This document shows positions 1 to 10,571 of a stretch of DNA of 64,000 nt, one piece after another. Source of the stretch: Colwellia psychrerythraea 34H (GTDB lineage Bacteria; Pseudomonadota; Gammaproteobacteria; Enterobacterales; Alteromonadaceae); the NCBI RefSeq assembly GCF_000012325.1, contig NC_003910.7:4960001-5024000 (forward strand), written 5' to 3'. Each line of letters begins with the position of its first letter. Within the stretch, counting starts at the first letter, position 1. Both the position numbers and the translations under genes were made by a program. The notes below the pieces were generated by a model. That model worked only from the letters and a program-made list of their open reading frames with translations, ran no database searches and had not been told where the DNA came from.

Positions 1-82
1 CAACTATACATGTACCAAATAAATAAACCTGCTTTGGTTTTTTAGGATAGTCACGGAGATGCTGAGTATTAAGTTGTTGCAT
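1..82 (-). CDS. lldE: LldE/LutA-like lactate utilisation protein, N-terminal fragment
   Basis: Only the first 27 codons lie inside the window; the gene runs off the left edge. The reading frame starts at the ATG complementary to 80-82, behind a purine-rich AGAGAG stretch, and ends in the window with residues VYLFGTCIV. This resembles the start of the LldE/LutA family, the Fe-S (cysteine-rich) subunit of the LldEFG L-lactate oxidation complex, whose first Cys lies in a similar LF.TC(L/I)V motif. It lies downstream of and co-directional with the lactate permease, which supports the call. The identification rests on a short segment plus context. Confidence 0.6.
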   Translation of the reverse strand, partial: MQQLNTQHLRDYPKKPKQVYLFGTCIV

Positions 83-263
83 AGATTGCTCTCTATTATT
101 GTAAATCACAGTTTCAAAAAATAGTGTTAATCAATCATTTCAAAACTGTTGAAGTAGCTAGCTTATATAAATAGCTGCACGAGTATGTAAACTTGCAAAC
201 CTAGGCATAATTGAGGACAAGCCTGGCTGCAAGTTTTTGATGGCTATTTAATTAGCCCATTAC

Positions 264-1958
264 TTAGCCGAGTAAGGGATCACTAATGTTGAATACATTG
301 ATAGCAATTAACCCAAGCACGCCGACAGCTATTACATAATAAATAGTTGGTAATATGGTTTTGCGCAATGTTCTACCCTCTTGCCCTAATAAACCAACAG
401 TTGCGGAAGCTGCTACCACATTATGAATAGCTATCATGTTGCCTGCAGCTGCACCTATAGCTTGTAAAGCGACAAGTAAGGCACCTGAAACAGACAGTGC
501 ATTAGCAACTTCGAACTGAAACTGACTTAACATCATATTACTCACGGTATTTGAACCCGCAATAAAAGCACCAAGGGCACCAATACTAGGCGCAAACAAG
601 GGGTATAGATCGCCAAACGTTTGCGCAACAAAACTTGCCATTGCAACCGGCATCGCTGCTAAGTCAGCGCCATTAACACCTGAGTTGATTAATATGCGTA
701 CCATAGGGATGGTAAAGATAAGTACAAAACCGGCACCCACTAGCGTAGTCGTTGACTGTTTAGCTGCATCTACCACTTGTTTGAATTTCATCTGATGCAA
801 AAATAATGTCAGAATACAAACAAAGAACAAAATACCACCGGGTAGATATAAAGGCTGAACACTCGCACTAATACCTACTTCACCAAGAATGTTGCTAAAG
901 CCAAATGAAAGGCTCTTTAATAACGCTTTAAATTCAGTTGAAACACGGCTAAGCACAAGGATTATTGCAACAAGTAAATACGGTAACCACGCTCTAGTTA
1001 ACGACATTGATTTTTTAGCTTCGCTGTTATCTTGTTTAAATGATATTTTGCCTAACCAGTGAGCAGGCCATTGTTCTTTTGGTGCGAAATCCCATGCCTT
1101 TTTTGGCATAAGAAAGCCACGTTTTGCTAGCGGTACCACAATAGCCATACCGACCAATGCGCCAATTAGTGAAGGAAACTCAGGACCAAGAAAAACGCCC
1201 GTTAATGCGTAAGGGACGGTAAAAGCTAAGCCAGCAAAGATTGCAAAAGGAGCAATTTCAAAACCTTCTTTCCAACTTTTATTCTGACCAAAGAATCGCG
1301 TCAACATCACCACCATGAAAAGTGGCATTAACGTACCTACAATGGCATGCCCAATGGCAACCTCTGAGGTTATTAATCGTAAAAATTGCTCCCAACTACT
1401 GCCATTAGCAATTAATTGCTCAGTAAGATTACTCTTATCTAAGCCGCTACTAACACCAATAATAATGGGTGTACCTACCGCGCCAAATGACACCGGTGTT
1501 GATTGAATCATCATACCAATCATCACCGCCGATATTGCAGGGAAACCAATAGCCACCAGTAAAGGTGCAGCAATGGCCGCAGGTGTACCAAAACCTGATG
1601 CGCCTTCAATAAAGCAACCAAAGAGCCAAGCAATAATAATTGCCTGCACCCTGCGATCTGGGCTGATATTAGTAAAACCGGCTCTTATACGTAAAATAGC
1701 GCCAGAGTGCTGTAAGGTATTGAGCAACATTATTGCGCCAAAAATGATCCACAAAACAGCAATGGTGATCATTAATCCTTGAAGGGAGCTGGCAACGATT
1801 CGATTAAAGCTCATTTCCCAGGCAAAAAAGGCTATAGCTGCTGTTACGGTGTAAACAACAGGCATAGCCTTTTTTGCTGGCCAATGAAGCCCTATAAGTA
1901 ATATTGCCGACAGTGCAATCGGCATAAACGCGAGTAAAGCTTGTAGTGTAATTGACAT
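264..1958 (-). CDS. lldP: L-lactate permease (LctP family)
   Basis: Inner-membrane permease of the LctP family, importing lactate (and probably glycolate) with protons. The 564 residues are typical of the family and contain about a dozen hydrophobic segments. The family-typical stretch [19 protein letters not shown] is present near residue 115, as is a C-terminal [17 protein letters not shown] segment. It is followed after about 180 bp by the probable lldE on the same strand, so uptake and oxidation of lactate appear linked. A LysR regulator is transcribed divergently and is the natural candidate regulator, but a 267-bp repeat element now sits in the shared promoter region. Start ATG at 1958 follows a purine-rich stretch. 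Confidence 0.93.
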   Translation of the reverse strand: MSITLQALLAFMPIALSAILLIGLHWPAKKAMPVVYTVTAAIAFFAWEMSFNRIVASSLQGLMITIAVLWIIFGAIMLLNTLQHSGAILRIRAGFTNISPDRRVQAIIIAWLFGCFIEGASGFGTPAAIAAPLLVAIGFPAISAVMIGMMIQSTPVSFGAVGTPIIIGVSSGLDKSNLTEQLIANGSSWEQFLRLITSEVAIGHAIVGTLMPLFMVVMLTRFFGQNKSWKEGFEIAPFAIFAGLAFTVPYALTGVFLGPEFPSLIGALVGMAIVVPLAKRGFLMPKKAWDFAPKEQWPAHWLGKISFKQDNSEAKKSMSLTRAWLPYLLVAIILVLSRVSTEFKALLKSLSFGFSNILGEVGISASVQPLYLPGGILFFVCILTLFLHQMKFKQVVDAAKQSTTTLVGAGFVLIFTIPMVRILINSGVNGADLAAMPVAMASFVAQTFGDLYPLFAPSIGALGAFIAGSNTVSNMMLSQFQFEVANALSVSGALLVALQAIGAAAGNMIAIHNVVAASATVGLLGQEGRTLRKTILPTIYYVIAVGVLGLIAINVFNISDPLLG

Positions 1959-2010
1959 ATTTTATCCTCGCCCTACTTTCATTTTCAGTAGGTGCTTTGT
2001 TATAGTTTTA

Positions 2011-2277
2011 TATACCCAAGCTATTTGAAGATGTGTGTTTCAGGACGCCTGAGCGATTCATGCTCATGGCGCCTCATTGTATTAAGGGTTATTCCCTTAA
2101 AAAAGGAGGCAACGAAGTGCATGTTTTGCTCAGTCATCCCCGTAGGGCTGGTTTAGAAATGCTTTATGCTGTGTTATTGATTTCGACAAGGGAACAACCA
2201 TTATCTTCTATCAAACCCTTACCTAGAGGCATTTCTAATTCCAGCTGAAATATTCATCTTCATGTAGCTTGGATATA
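2011..2277 (+). repeat. Structured inverted-repeat element, subfamily 1, copy A (complete)
   Basis: A 267-bp element bounded by 23-bp terminal inverted repeats (2011-2033 and 2255-2277, 20 of 23 positions complementary) that begin TATACCC and end with a variant of GGGTATA. Internal hairpins: CGCC.TGAGC against GCTCA.GGCG (about 2047-2071); GCCTC (2071-2075) against GAGGC (2106-2110) enclosing TTAAGGG-TTATT-CCCTTAA (2082-2100); TTAGAAATGC (2153-2162) against GCATTTCTAA (2229-2238). It lies between the divergent lactate permease and LysR genes. A 71-codon open frame inside is not believed to be a gene (see findings). Confidence 0.9.
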
Positions 2278-2350
2278 CAATCTAACCCTAACGACATTAT
2301 TTATGAATAGCGCTATAATGAATTCATTATTAACTAAAAGAGTGTAATAG

Positions 2351-3253
2351 ATGCCTAATGCTAGCGAATTGGCTTTGTTTTCATTAATTGTTGAAGCTAA
2401 ATCCTTCAATAAAGCTGCCCAGTTGGCAGAAATATCACCAGCAGCACTGAGTAAAAAAATATCTAAACTTGAGAAAAATTTAGGCATTCAATTGTTGTAT
2501 AGAACAACAAGACGATTAAGTTTAACGGAGGCAGGCGAAATACTTTACAGCCACTCTAAGGATATTAATAAGCAAGTAAATGATGCAGTTAGTGCCGTTA
2601 GTAGTTTTAGCGAAGGTCTATCTGGCACCATAAAAATGACAGTGCCAACCATTTCAGGGGAATTAATACTCGCGCAAGCGGTTGCTGAATTTTGTCAGCT
2701 ACATCCCAAATTAAGTGTTGAAATGCGCTTAGAAAATGAGTTTGTTGATTTGATTAAAGAAGGACAAGATTTAGCAATTAGAACGGGTGTATTAAGTGAC
2801 TCTAGTTTAATAGCAAAACCGCTACTGCAGTCAAATTGGATCGTATGTTGTGCGCCATCTTACATTGAAAAGCATGGTACCCCACAAACACCTCAAGAAT
2901 TATCCCGACACAACTGCATGGCATACACCTATCAAGACAAAGGTGCGCATGATTGGTATTTTAGTCAGTCAGACGAAGCCTATTATGTAAAAATTTCAGG
3001 AAACTTTGCCACGAATAACTCACAAGCATTACGTAAAGCAGCTCTGGCAGGGTATGGCATTGTCTATGTGCCACGCTGTAGTGTTTATGATGATATGCAA
3101 CGGGGTGACTTAGTACAATTGTTACCTGAATTTCATGGCCGTCAATTAGGCATTTATGCGGTATATCCTTATACCAAACATCAGTCTCAAAAAGTACGCC
3201 TGTTAATTGAGCATATAAAAGATTGCTATCAACAACAGGCCGAATACTTCTAA
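2351..3253 (+). CDS. LysR-family transcriptional regulator
   Basis: 300 residues, the usual LysR length. A winged helix-turn-helix lies at residues 1-60 (SFNKAAQLAEISPAALSKKI, then LGIQLLYRTTRRLSLTEAG). A LysR substrate-binding domain follows from about residue 90. The C-terminal domain resembles the CrgA/DsdC-like PBP2 group with the IRTG segment. It is divergent from the lactate permease and so may control lactate use, although local repeat insertion has lengthened the intergenic region. The effector cannot be read from the sequence. Confidence 0.88.
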   Translation: MPNASELALFSLIVEAKSFNKAAQLAEISPAALSKKISKLEKNLGIQLLYRTTRRLSLTEAGEILYSHSKDINKQVNDAVSAVSSFSEGLSGTIKMTVPTISGELILAQAVAEFCQLHPKLSVEMRLENEFVDLIKEGQDLAIRTGVLSDSSLIAKPLLQSNWIVCCAPSYIEKHGTPQTPQELSRHNCMAYTYQDKGAHDWYFSQSDEAYYVKISGNFATNNSQALRKAALAGYGIVYVPRCSVYDDMQRGDLVQLLPEFHGRQLGIYAVYPYTKHQSQKVRLLIEHIKDCYQQQAEYF

Positions 3254-3285
3254 TATCCTGATTATTACTGTGTGACTGCTGACTT

Positions 3286-3370
3286 TATACCCAAACCACT
3301 TGAAGATGCGTGTTTCAGGACGCTTAAGCGACTCATGATCAAAACTGCATCTTCATGTGGGTTGGGTATA
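3286..3370 (+). repeat. Structured inverted-repeat element, subfamily 1, copy B (internal deletion)
   Basis: An 85-bp deletion derivative of the 267-bp element. Both terminal repeats are kept (3286-3308 and 3348-3370, 21 of 23 complementary, TATACCC...GGGTATA). The left interior is kept only as far as the loop of the first hairpin, after which about 180 bp are missing. It begins about 30 bp after the LysR stop and ends 8 bp before the stop codon of the convergent chemoreceptor gene, so it may serve as a transcript end for either gene. Confidence 0.88.
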
Positions 3371-3378
3371 GAACACGA

Positions 3379-4980
<1,602 letters not shown>

Positions 4981-5315
4981 TTAATTCCTCTGGAGTGTAA
5001 TAAGCTGAGCATCGTACACTTATACACGAAAAAGAAATCAAATATAGGAACTTGTCTATAAAAATATAATTTACTCAGATATTTCATCACTATGATTCGA
5101 GCAATACATGAGACTTCAATGAGATAATAGCTTTCAACAATCAGAACAATTTAAAAAGTTTTTTAATTGATCTGATTGTTATTTTTAGCCACTTAATAAT
5201 TATCTCAATATGGATTATCGTCAAAAAGCTTAATAATAAAATCATTCATGTCGAATTTATTCAATAAGTATCATTAGCCAGAGTTTATGCTGACTTTTTA
5301 ATAAGGAATAAGCCC
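4981..5315. other. Intergenic region between divergent chemoreceptor and AhpD-like genes
   Basis: 335 bp with no convincing gene. It must hold the promoters of both flanking genes. The only marked structure is the long AT-rich palindrome at 5136-5180, listed separately. Confidence 0.6.
5136..5180. repeat. 45-bp near-perfect palindrome
   Basis: Two 22-base arms around a single central base (5158). By hand pairing, 20 of 22 positions are complementary; the mismatches are 5146/5170 and 5152/5164. The outer arms are AACAATCAGA and TCTGATTGTT. The sequence ATTTTTAG follows on the plus strand, so it could end plus-strand transcription, but no plus-strand gene lies upstream. It may instead be a cruciform, an operator, or a small mobile repeat. 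Confidence 0.7.
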
Positions 5316-5765
5316 ATGACGACACGATTAAATTACTTTGCCACCTCGCCTAAAGCGATGGATATTTTATTAAACCAAGAGAGCTACCTTGATGAAGCAT
5401 TTAAAGGGAGTAAACTGCTATTAGAATTAGTAAAAATAAAAGTTTCACAAATTAATCAATGCGCACTGTGTATTGATATGCACAGCAAAGACGCACTAAA
5501 ATCCGGTGAAAGTTTCGATCGTATTTATGGCTTAAACGCTTGGCGTGATATGACATGCTATTCAAAAAAAGAACAGTGCTCATTACAATGGGCAGAACTT
5601 ATTGTATCAGACCAACCCGCTACAGATATTGAATACCAATCCGTTTTGCAAGTGTTAGGCGAGCAAACCTTGGTTGATTTAACCATAGCGATTAATGCCA
5701 TTAGTAGTTGGAATCGTATTGCCAAAGCATTTAAGCCAGCCGTAGGCAGTTTCGATGCCAATTAA
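5316..5765 (+). CDS. Carboxymuconolactone decarboxylase/AhpD-family protein
   Basis: 149-residue alkylhydroperoxidase-like (CMD) protein. The family's redox motif is present at about residues 48-55 as CALCIDMHSKDA: a CxxC pair followed by the conserved His, as in AhpD-type peroxidase partners. Such proteins reduce hydroperoxides or act as small dithiol antioxidants; the substrate here is unknown. An AraC-family regulator begins 53 bp downstream on the same strand, so the two probably form an operon. The start ATG follows AAGGAATAAG with good spacing. Confidence 0.85.
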   Translation: MTTRLNYFATSPKAMDILLNQESYLDEAFKGSKLLLELVKIKVSQINQCALCIDMHSKDALKSGESFDRIYGLNAWRDMTCYSKKEQCSLQWAELIVSDQPATDIEYQSVLQVLGEQTLVDLTIAINAISSWNRIAKAFKPAVGSFDAN

Positions 5766-5818
5766 CGCGATTTAAAACAGGATTGAGCTAAAAAGCATCT
5801 TTAAGGAGTCCGCTAAGC

Positions 5819-6637
5819 GTGCCAGAGCATTTAGATTTTACATTATTCCAACCTAAGGGACGCTTAGCTTCTATTGTACAAGGCGTGTGGTCAACTTCTG
5901 TTGCTATACATAGCTCAAATAACATAAAAAGATGGCTACACAGTGATGCCTGTAGTGGATTTTTGTTTAATCTAAGTGAGCCAATACAGTTAAATGACCT
6001 ATCAATTTCTACCGGTGGCGTGCTGCTGCCAGTAAGTAAACAAGCACAAACAATTACCTTACCTCCCGGCGCAGTGGTGGTTGGCGTTCGCTTTCATCCA
6101 GCAATGAGTTTTGCCATTTTAGGCAACATTTATCAGCAAGCTACCCAGATAAAGAAATCTGAAACTAATATTCTTTCACTGCAAACACTTGGTAATCAGC
6201 TTGAGCAAGCAAAAGGCCATTACGCCCGTATTGTGGTATTTTATCGATGGTTAAATACCATGCTACTAACAATTGATAATATCCCTGCCCCTTTAATGTC
6301 AGCTTTAAAAGCATTAGAAGATAAAAAATCACCAGGGGAGTTGAGTAATCATGTGCTTTTAAGCCAACGGCAAATTGAACGGCACTTTCAAAAATGGTTG
6401 AATATGACGCCAAAATATTATCAAAGAATATCACGAGTCAAAAATGCGTTAAAAGTACTTAAACTTCATCCGGAAACAGCACTAGCCGATTTAGCGCTAA
6501 GCATAGGTTTCACCGATCAGGCGCACATGACCAGAGAGTTTAAGTATATCGCTAGAATCACCCCTAAGCATTATGCTCAAAAAGTGATTGATGATAAGAG
6601 CAATGCTCTATCAATAATAAAACCAAAAGTTGGCTAA
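5819..6637 (+). CDS. AraC-family transcriptional regulator
   Basis: 272 residues. An N-terminal effector domain (residues 1-150) carries the segments FQPKGRLASIVQGVW and LPPGAVVVGVRFHP, as in the DUF6597-type AraC group. A C-terminal AraC DNA-binding domain at about residues 160-260 has the two helix-turn-helix units, including VLLSQRQIERHFQKWL and TALADLALSIGFTDQAHMTREF. Translation starts at GTG (5819), placed 10 bases after an AAGGAG ribosome-binding site. It follows the AhpD-like gene and probably regulates it. Confidence 0.88.
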   Translation: MPEHLDFTLFQPKGRLASIVQGVWSTSVAIHSSNNIKRWLHSDACSGFLFNLSEPIQLNDLSISTGGVLLPVSKQAQTITLPPGAVVVGVRFHPAMSFAILGNIYQQATQIKKSETNILSLQTLGNQLEQAKGHYARIVVFYRWLNTMLLTIDNIPAPLMSALKALEDKKSPGELSNHVLLSQRQIERHFQKWLNMTPKYYQRISRVKNALKVLKLHPETALADLALSIGFTDQAHMTREFKYIARITPKHYAQKVIDDKSNALSIIKPKVG

Positions 6638-6660
6638 GCATTGAATATTAATTAACACAA

Positions 6661-8259
6661 CTATTTGAAGCTCGATTCTTCTATAGATAAAGCATAAGAC
6701 TTATATTCCATATCAGCCTTTAAGATATGCTTAGCTAGCCAATTATAAAGAAACATGGCTATCTTATGGTGTACATCAAGATCATAATCATCGAGTTTAC
6801 CTCGTAGTAAGTGAAATTTTTCTCTTAATTCACCATGCTTCTTAATGTGCTCTTCAGTGTCGGGGTAATTAATTTGTCTTAATAAGTTTTCCTCAGATTC
6901 AAAATGTAAATCAATATAAGAGGATAAACTTTGAAAGAGCATAATTGCAGCCTCCTTATTATCTTGATGGAAGAAGTCATTAATCATAGTAAAGAGCACT
7001 TTATGCTGTTCATCTATTTCTATATTGCCAATAGAATATTCCGCAATCCATTGAATACCAACTTTATCGGCTACTTTATGATGAGAGATAATCTCTATCG
7101 GATTTTTTACCGCTTTAGTCACGCTATTTAAAATGGCACTTTTCTTCAATGGTTTAATTAGGTAACCACTTAGTCCGAATGGGATCCAACGCTTAATGAC
7201 CGATTTATCCTTATGATGGGCATACGCAATCACAGGTACTTTATTACCCTCTTCACGAATCAATCTTGTAACTTCTAGGCCATTAATTATTGGTAAGTCG
7301 TAGGCTAATAGCACTACATCTGGTTTGAAGGTTCGGATTTTTTCTAGTGCTGCTTGTCCGTCATTGACTAAAGCATATATAAATACCGTGTCAGCAAATA
7401 TTTCCTCAATCACTTTGGTAAATAAATCAGAAGATTCTGCAATGAGTATTTTATAGCGAGACGTTTTAAGACATGCCTTTTCAGCATCCTCTGTAGTTAA
7501 TAGATCCGTATTAACACCAATAACTGTTTTCTTTTTCGGTATATGGAGTTTTTCAATTCCCTGCTTTATTGACTGATTATTGGCTTTTAATTTTATTAAT
7601 TGGTCTACAATTTTTTGAATACTACTCGAAACATTTTCATTAATGTCGCCAACCGAGAGTCCTATTAAATTTTGTAAAACCGCTTTGGCTTCCTTATTAT
7701 CTAGCGCTTCATTTGTTGCCGATAAAATCTCATTTTCACATTTACTTACTTCCTGAGTAAATGATTTTTTCAAGGCGACTCCGTGTTCTATGCAAGACGC
7801 CAGTTCATCTTCACCTTCTGAAATAAGCTGCTCTAAACTACTATTCTTATGGTTTTCTATTAGCTTTAATTCTTGTAACAAAACCAGCTTTAACCGATAA
7901 GGATTGTTTAACGGGTTGATAATGACATAGTTATCAAATAGGCCATTTTCACAGGCTAAATAAGCACGGTAAGTTTCACGGTTACTAATGAGTAAAATAG
8001 CACTATGTGGCGCAATTTTTTGTTCGTACTCTTCTAAATAATTAATATAAAATTGGATGGTACTTTTAACATTGTTAGACGCTAGCAATAACACTTTAGG
8101 TTTCATTAACGTTATATCATGCAACTTTTTTGGATTATATTTGTAAGATTTAAATGAAAGCTCTAATTCCATTATTTGTTGAATAGCCGGTTCTACGCTA
8201 TCACGGTCTTGGTAAACCATAATAACGTCGGGATGATTTGGTAAGCTTATTTGACTCAT
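6661..8259 (-). CDS. Degenerate receiver protein with C-terminal bacteriohemerythrin domain
   Basis: 532 residues. Residues 1-135 look like a highly diverged receiver. Residues 140-240 are helical. Residues 270-383 form a second receiver (ILIAESSDL ... DVVLLAYDLPIING ... YLIKPLKK) in which Ala319 replaces the phospho-acceptor Asp and the acidic pair is reduced to Glu-Ser, while Lys369 is kept. Residues 402-520 are a bacteriohemerythrin domain with all seven di-iron ligands: His419, His452, Glu456, His471, His475, His511 and Asp516. The protein probably binds O2 (or NO) rather than responding to phosphorylation. Its start overlaps the stop of the upstream GGDEF-EAL gene by 4 bp (ATGA), so the two are co-translated. 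Confidence 0.88.
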   Translation of the reverse strand: MSQISLPNHPDVIMVYQDRDSVEPAIQQIMELELSFKSYKYNPKKLHDITLMKPKVLLLASNNVKSTIQFYINYLEEYEQKIAPHSAILLISNRETYRAYLACENGLFDNYVIINPLNNPYRLKLVLLQELKLIENHKNSSLEQLISEGEDELASCIEHGVALKKSFTQEVSKCENEILSATNEALDNKEAKAVLQNLIGLSVGDINENVSSSIQKIVDQLIKLKANNQSIKQGIEKLHIPKKKTVIGVNTDLLTTEDAEKACLKTSRYKILIAESSDLFTKVIEEIFADTVFIYALVNDGQAALEKIRTFKPDVVLLAYDLPIINGLEVTRLIREEGNKVPVIAYAHHKDKSVIKRWIPFGLSGYLIKPLKKSAILNSVTKAVKNPIEIISHHKVADKVGIQWIAEYSIGNIEIDEQHKVLFTMINDFFHQDNKEAAIMLFQSLSSYIDLHFESEENLLRQINYPDTEEHIKKHGELREKFHLLRGKLDDYDLDVHHKIAMFLYNWLAKHILKADMEYKSYALSIEESSFK

Positions 8260-10304
8260 AAGTGATTTATCGCTTTAAGTGTTTTTATTTCATTGTTTTT
8301 CAAAGAAAAGTCAGCGAGCCAAACTTCAAAATCATGTGCTTTAAGAGGCCGACTGTAGAGATAACCTTGTTGATTGAAACAACCTAAGTCACTTAATTTA
8401 TCGGCTTGTTCTTGTGTTTCTATTCCTTCAGCAATCACATCTACCTTAAAGGTTTTTGACAACAAAATGGTTGCCATCACAATCGCAACATCTTCAGGAC
8501 AATGTTCGATGTTATCAACAAAACACTTATCAATTTTTACATTATCAATAGGTAAGCTTTTCAAACGTTGTAAGGAGGAATACCCAGTACCGAAGTCATC
8601 AATGGCGACTTTAACCCCTAACTCTCTTAAGGCACATAGAATCGGGGTATGGTAGTTATTGTCTTCTGAGAAGAGTGATTCTGTCACTTCAAGTTCAATA
8701 GACTCAGCAGGTAACATTTCATCTACTAATGTCTTTTTCACTTGGGCGAGAAGGTCATTTCGTTCAAATTGTCGTAGTGAAACATTAATTGCCATAACCC
8801 CAGTAAAGATATTTTTAATACGCCACTGTCTTAATTGCTGGCATGCCGTTTTTAAAACAAAATAACCAAGCTCTTTAATAGATCCGTTAGCTTCAGCGAT
8901 TGGAATAAATAAATCAGGAGGGATTAACCCTTGCTCAGGGTGATTCCACCTAATTAAACACTCAACACCATATACTTCGTGGGTTTGTGTATTTACTTGT
9001 GGTTGGTACCAAACTGCAAATTGATCTTTTTCAATCGCTTGGGTAATTTCACTTTCAAGCTCTAGCCTTTGTTGTATAAGAGCCTTCTCTTTAACATCAA
9101 AAAATGAGTAATGATTACCTCCTGACTTTTTTATCTTATACATGGCAACATCAGCGAATGAAATAAGCTCCCTCACATCCTCAGAATCTGAAGGAAATTG
9201 GCTAACGCCAATACTAATTGTTGTCTTAAATTCACCATATTTAGTTTGAAAAGGGACTTCAAAAAGAGAGAGTATCTGCAAGCATATTTTATCTAGATTT
9301 TTTAGTGCTTTCTCGCCTTCAATAACAACAATAAACTCATCTCCACCAGTACGCGCTATAATGTCATTATCTCGTAACTTTGCTTCAAACCGGTTAGCAA
9401 CACTCTTTAAAAGCTCATCCCCTACATCATGACCCAGCGAGTCATTAATCATCTTAAAGCGGTCTAGATCACAAAAAAGCACAGCGAAATAGGTCGGTTG
9501 TTCTTGATGAAGTACGCATAAATGGTTCAATTTCTCAAAAAGTAAATGCCGGTTAGGTAAACTAGTTAATGAATCATGGTAGGCATGAAAGTGCAGCTCT
9601 TCTTCAGACTTTTTTCGATTGGTGATATCTGTAAATTGGCAAATATAATTAGAAATTTGACTCTCTTTATTTCTAATACTGCTGATATTTAACCATTCAG
9701 GATACACTTCCCCATTTTTACGTTTATTCCAAATCTCCCCTTGCCAAGAACCTTGGTCAATTATTTGTTGCCAAAACTTTTTATAAAAATATTTATCCTG
9801 TTTCCCTGAATTTAAAATGGCAGGTGTTTTACCAATAACTTCTTCTTCACTGTACCCGGTTATATTTGAGAAGCTTTTATTGACCGTTTGTATCAATCCT
9901 TGATTATCAGTCACAATGATCGCTTCATTGGTATGATCGAATATTTGTTCAATAATAGAAGTTTTTGTTAGTTCGGCATAATTGCTTTCTTGAATAAATA
10001 GTAATATTTGTGCTGAATTTTGAGTCTGCTGGCGAAAGTAGCAAGTTTCTACTTGGAGGTTACTACCGTCTTTACGAGTGAGTATTGAATGATAATGTCC
10101 ATAAATAGCACTTTTCCCTGATAATATTTTCTTTGCCGAACAGTTATCAATTTCATCTATATTTTGACCAAGTACATTTTCTTTTAGAAATCCTGTCATA
10201 GCGAGAAACTGTTCATTTACTTCCTCTAATTCGCCATTGAGATTTAAGACCAATATGCCGGTATCAATTTCACCTTGAGCTAATCCTTTATCTAAAAATG
10301 TCAT
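8256..10304 (-). CDS. PAS-PAS-GGDEF-EAL cyclic-di-GMP enzyme
   Basis: 682-residue soluble c-di-GMP turnover protein. PAS domains lie at about residues 12-105 and 117-228. A GGDEF domain (236-400) has an intact GGDEF active-site loop at 320-324. An EAL domain (415-665) has the signature as ECL at 448-450, with the metal-binding DDFGTGYSSL and KIDKCFV segments kept. Both cyclase and phosphodiesterase activity are possible. No membrane segment is seen. It overlaps the downstream hemerythrin gene by 4 bp, which suggests that gas sensing is coupled to c-di-GMP level. Confidence 0.93.
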   Translation of the reverse strand: MTFLDKGLAQGEIDTGILVLNLNGELEEVNEQFLAMTGFLKENVLGQNIDEIDNCSAKKILSGKSAIYGHYHSILTRKDGSNLQVETCYFRQQTQNSAQILLFIQESNYAELTKTSIIEQIFDHTNEAIIVTDNQGLIQTVNKSFSNITGYSEEEVIGKTPAILNSGKQDKYFYKKFWQQIIDQGSWQGEIWNKRKNGEVYPEWLNISSIRNKESQISNYICQFTDITNRKKSEEELHFHAYHDSLTSLPNRHLLFEKLNHLCVLHQEQPTYFAVLFCDLDRFKMINDSLGHDVGDELLKSVANRFEAKLRDNDIIARTGGDEFIVVIEGEKALKNLDKICLQILSLFEVPFQTKYGEFKTTISIGVSQFPSDSEDVRELISFADVAMYKIKKSGGNHYSFFDVKEKALIQQRLELESEITQAIEKDQFAVWYQPQVNTQTHEVYGVECLIRWNHPEQGLIPPDLFIPIAEANGSIKELGYFVLKTACQQLRQWRIKNIFTGVMAINVSLRQFERNDLLAQVKKTLVDEMLPAESIELEVTESLFSEDNNYHTPILCALRELGVKVAIDDFGTGYSSLQRLKSLPIDNVKIDKCFVDNIEHCPEDVAIVMATILLSKTFKVDVIAEGIETQEQADKLSDLGCFNQQGYLYSRPLKAHDFEVWLADFSLKNNEIKTLKAINHL

Positions 10305-10497
10305 CCCAAGTAATTCCTTTTATTAAGATGAGAGCTCACCTCTGAAATATATTCTTCATATACTTATATATTAGTTATAATTCAATATAATGCAATTTTT
10401 TACCTACTCAATATTATGTCTTGTCTGTGAATTTTTCCTGAGCGGGAAATAACTGAATTATCAGGGTGCATTATTGACGCTGAGTCATATTTTTTAC

Positions 10498-10531
10498 ATA
10501 AAAAAAGCGTAATAGATAACTATTACGCTTT
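10498..10531 (-). terminator. Rho-independent terminator after the DUF4097 gene
   Basis: A perfect 12-bp stem (AAAGCGTAATAG / CTATTACGCTTT, 10504-10515 and 10520-10531) with a 4-base loop. On the minus strand it is followed by an uninterrupted T run, so it ends transcription of the gene at 10572-11354. Confidence 0.88.
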
Positions 10532-10571
10532 GAAAATGGCATTGAAAATAGGGTGAGATTTAATGTCTACG

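Noticed and set aside
8940..8970. Loss of phosphodiesterase activity because the EAL motif reads ECL
   Set aside because: The catalytic Glu and the downstream DDFGTG and KID metal-binding motifs are kept; Ala to Cys at the middle position is seen in active enzymes.
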